From Legionella quinlivanii (GTDB lineage Bacteria > Pseudomonadota > Gammaproteobacteria > Legionellales > Legionellaceae), in assembly GCF_003265995.1 (NCBI RefSeq), contig NZ_MVJN01000007.1:62001-126000 (forward strand): 64,000 bases of DNA. The letters run 5' to 3'. The position numbers were made by a program, and so were the translations under genes. Numbering within the stretch: position 1 is the stretch's first letter; each line of letters begins with the position of its first letter. This document shows, one piece after another, positions 62,492 through 64,000 of the stretch. The notes below the pieces were generated by a model that was not told the DNA's origin, searched no databases, and worked only from the letters and a program-made list of their open reading frames with translations.

Positions 62492-64000
62492 ATGGACAAT
62501 AATAATTATGATTTTCGTATCATTGTCATTGATGATAATGTTGAAATCCATAAAGATTTTTTAAAAATCCTAACAAAAAACGCCAAAAATGATTTGGATG
62601 ATCTTGGCGCTCAATTATTTGATATTGAAAATGTCAATGCCAATGAGTTGATTTTGCCGCGTTTTAAAATCGATACTGCCACTCAGGGCCAAGACGGCGC
62701 TGCGCTGATTGAAAAAGCCCTGAACGAAGGTAAACCCTTTGCTCTTGCTTTTGTTGACATTCGCATGCCGCCAGGATGGGACGGCATCGAAACCATAAAA
62801 AATATTTGGACAATTGATCCCGACATCCACGTCGTTATCTGTACTGCTTTTTCCGATTACAACTGGGAAGAGACGATACAAGAGCTAGGCCATAGTGATA
62901 AATTCCTGATTCTGAAAAAACCTTTCGATCACATCGCGGTCAGACAATTAGCTTATGCGCTGACTCGAAAATGGAAGTTAATTGGCGAATCCAAAGCGTA
63001 CACACAATCGCTGGAACAGGCTGTAGAAGAGCGCACTGAGGAATTAAAATATCAGGCAACGCATGATATGCTGACAGGATTGGCTAACCGGGCGCTTTTG
63101 CATGACAGAGTTCAACAGGCCATTGCTGCCTACAAGCGCCATAAGATAAGTTTTGCCATTCTTTTTTTTGATCTGGATCGTTTTAAACTCATCAATGATA
63201 GCCTGGGACATTCCGCCGGCGATGAGTTATTAATCCATATTGCGAAACGTTTACTACCCACTATTCGTGCTTTCGACACAGTATCTCGTCTGGGTGGAGA
63301 TGAATTTGTCATTGTCGTTACCGAGCTCAAGCAGATTGATTACATTCATACCGTGGCACAAAAGATATTACAGATCATCAAGGAACCAATGACTATTGCC
63401 AATCGCAGTTTAAGTATCTCCAGCAGTATGGGTATTGCCACTTATCCAGGGGATGGGGAGGAGGCAGATGAACTACTGCGAAATGCGGATGCGGCAATGT
63501 ATCACGCAAAAAAACTGGGTGGCGGCCAATATCAATTTTATTCAAAAGAGATGAATGATAAAGTGTTTGAGCAATTGGAACTGGAATCGGATCTTTATCA
63601 GGCCGTTAATAATAAGGAGTTTACAGTCTGGTATCAGCCGCAATTCCATATTGAAAATCATAAACTGGAGGCAGTGGAGGCGTTAATTCGCTGGGTTCAT
63701 CCACAGAAAGGCATGCTGCTGCCTATTGATTTTATTCCTCTGGCTGAGCGAACCGGGTTGATGATTCCTATCGGTGACTGGGTGATAAGAGAGGCATGCC
63801 TGCAGAACAAACGCTGGCAGGCAATGGGTTTGCCGCCGATCCGAATGGCAGTTAACCTTACTTCACAGCAAATAAGCCAGCTCGATTTTGTACAAAAAAT
63901 AAAAACCATTTTGCAGGAAACTCAACTGGCCCCTAAGTATTTTGAGCTTGAACTCAGTGAAAGCTCGATAATCAATGAAATGATCATTCGCAAAATGAAT
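62492..64000 (+). CDS. Response regulator with GGDEF and EAL domains, partial
   Basis: The frame runs off the right edge after 503 residues. It starts at ATG 62492 after AGGAAGGC some distance upstream. Residues about 8-155 are an atypical receiver (RIIVIDDNVEIH, FALAFVDIRMPPGWDGIET with the phospho-acceptor Asp, and ILKKPFDH with the switch Lys). A short coiled coil leads to the GGDEF domain: HDMLTGLANRALL, DLDRFKLINDSLGHSAGDELL, and RLGGDEF, with RAFD five residues before it as the inhibitory I-site. An EAL domain follows (YQPQFHI, VEALIRWVHP, AVNLTSQQ, ELELSES), cut after about 130 residues. It would make or break c-di-GMP under phosphorelay control. Confidence 0.92.
   Translation, partial: MDNNNYDFRIIVIDDNVEIHKDFLKILTKNAKNDLDDLGAQLFDIENVNANELILPRFKIDTATQGQDGAALIEKALNEGKPFALAFVDIRMPPGWDGIETIKNIWTIDPDIHVVICTAFSDYNWEETIQELGHSDKFLILKKPFDHIAVRQLAYALTRKWKLIGESKAYTQSLEQAVEERTEELKYQATHDMLTGLANRALLHDRVQQAIAAYKRHKISFAILFFDLDRFKLINDSLGHSAGDELLIHIAKRLLPTIRAFDTVSRLGGDEFVIVVTELKQIDYIHTVAQKILQIIKEPMTIANRSLSISSSMGIATYPGDGEEADELLRNADAAMYHAKKLGGGQYQFYSKEMNDKVFEQLELESDLYQAVNNKEFTVWYQPQFHIENHKLEAVEALIRWVHPQKGMLLPIDFIPLAERTGLMIPIGDWVIREACLQNKRWQAMGLPPIRMAVNLTSQQISQLDFVQKIKTILQETQLAPKYFELELSESSIINEMIIRKMN

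Overview
The window comes from a gammaproteobacterium of the genus Legionella, most likely a species other than L. pneumophila. The decisive evidence is a nearly complete block of Dot/Icm type IVB secretion genes (about 19.8-42.1 kb) in the order icmT, icmS, an icmR-position gene, icmQ, P, O, N, M, L, K, E, G, C, D, J, B, followed on the opposite strand by icmF and icmH. The predicted lengths and key motifs match the L. pneumophila Icm/Dot proteins closely. The icmR-position protein is unlike IcmR, as expected for the fast-evolving FIR group.

Layout. 0-4.6 kb: a partial PhyH-type dioxygenase and a DUF2909 protein on the minus strand, then a plus-strand operon for cytochrome oxidase assembly (SURF1, a thioredoxin-like membrane protein, CtaA, CtaB, SCO1). 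4.8-8.8 kb: RimK, a kinase-fold protein that may be an effector, a small XRE regulator, and a stomatin/NfeD pair. 8.9-16.7 kb: housekeeping genes (cold shock protein, HIT, YqgE, RuvX, PyrB, ComM, UbiK, PII, EVE, formyl-THF cyclo-ligase, PabC). 16.7-19.2 kb: an 820-residue protein of unknown function facing away from icmT. 19.4-42.1 kb: the Dot/Icm block. 42.3-45.1 kb: a small GRDP-like protein, AhpC/AhpD, a Cu/Zn superoxide dismutase and a small secreted protein. 45.5-64 kb: signalling and metabolic genes (EAL-HDOD, GAF-HD-GYP, and a response regulator with GGDEF-EAL cut by the window end; FadH, BaiN-type flavoprotein, subtilase, ThDP decarboxylase) mixed with likely effectors.

How the parts fit. 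DotL, DotM, DotN and IcmS form the coupling complex that selects effectors. DotH, DotG, DotF and DotK build the envelope-spanning core. DotO is the inner-membrane ATPase, and IcmF/DotU stabilise the apparatus. Four tandem sites resembling the PmrA operator (two TTAA-containing half sites 11 bp apart, about 13-16 bp before a -10 box) lie before the 820-residue gene, before a 63-residue gene ahead of icmT, before the FIR gene, and before a distant gene encoding a probable CE-clan cysteine protease. PmrA is known to control icm/dot genes and effectors in Legionella, so these sites link the apparatus to candidate effectors in one regulon.

Least described items: the FIR gene, the 820- and 63-residue proteins, the CE-clan-like protease, a kinase-fold protein and an ADP-ribosyltransferase-like protein that lacks the expected catalytic glutamate, an expanded DotG repeat region with an exact 225-bp higher-order repeat, a 40-nt palindrome between icmD and icmJ, and several families of palindromic intergenic repeats. 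All names rest on reading motifs by eye and on family knowledge; no database search was possible.
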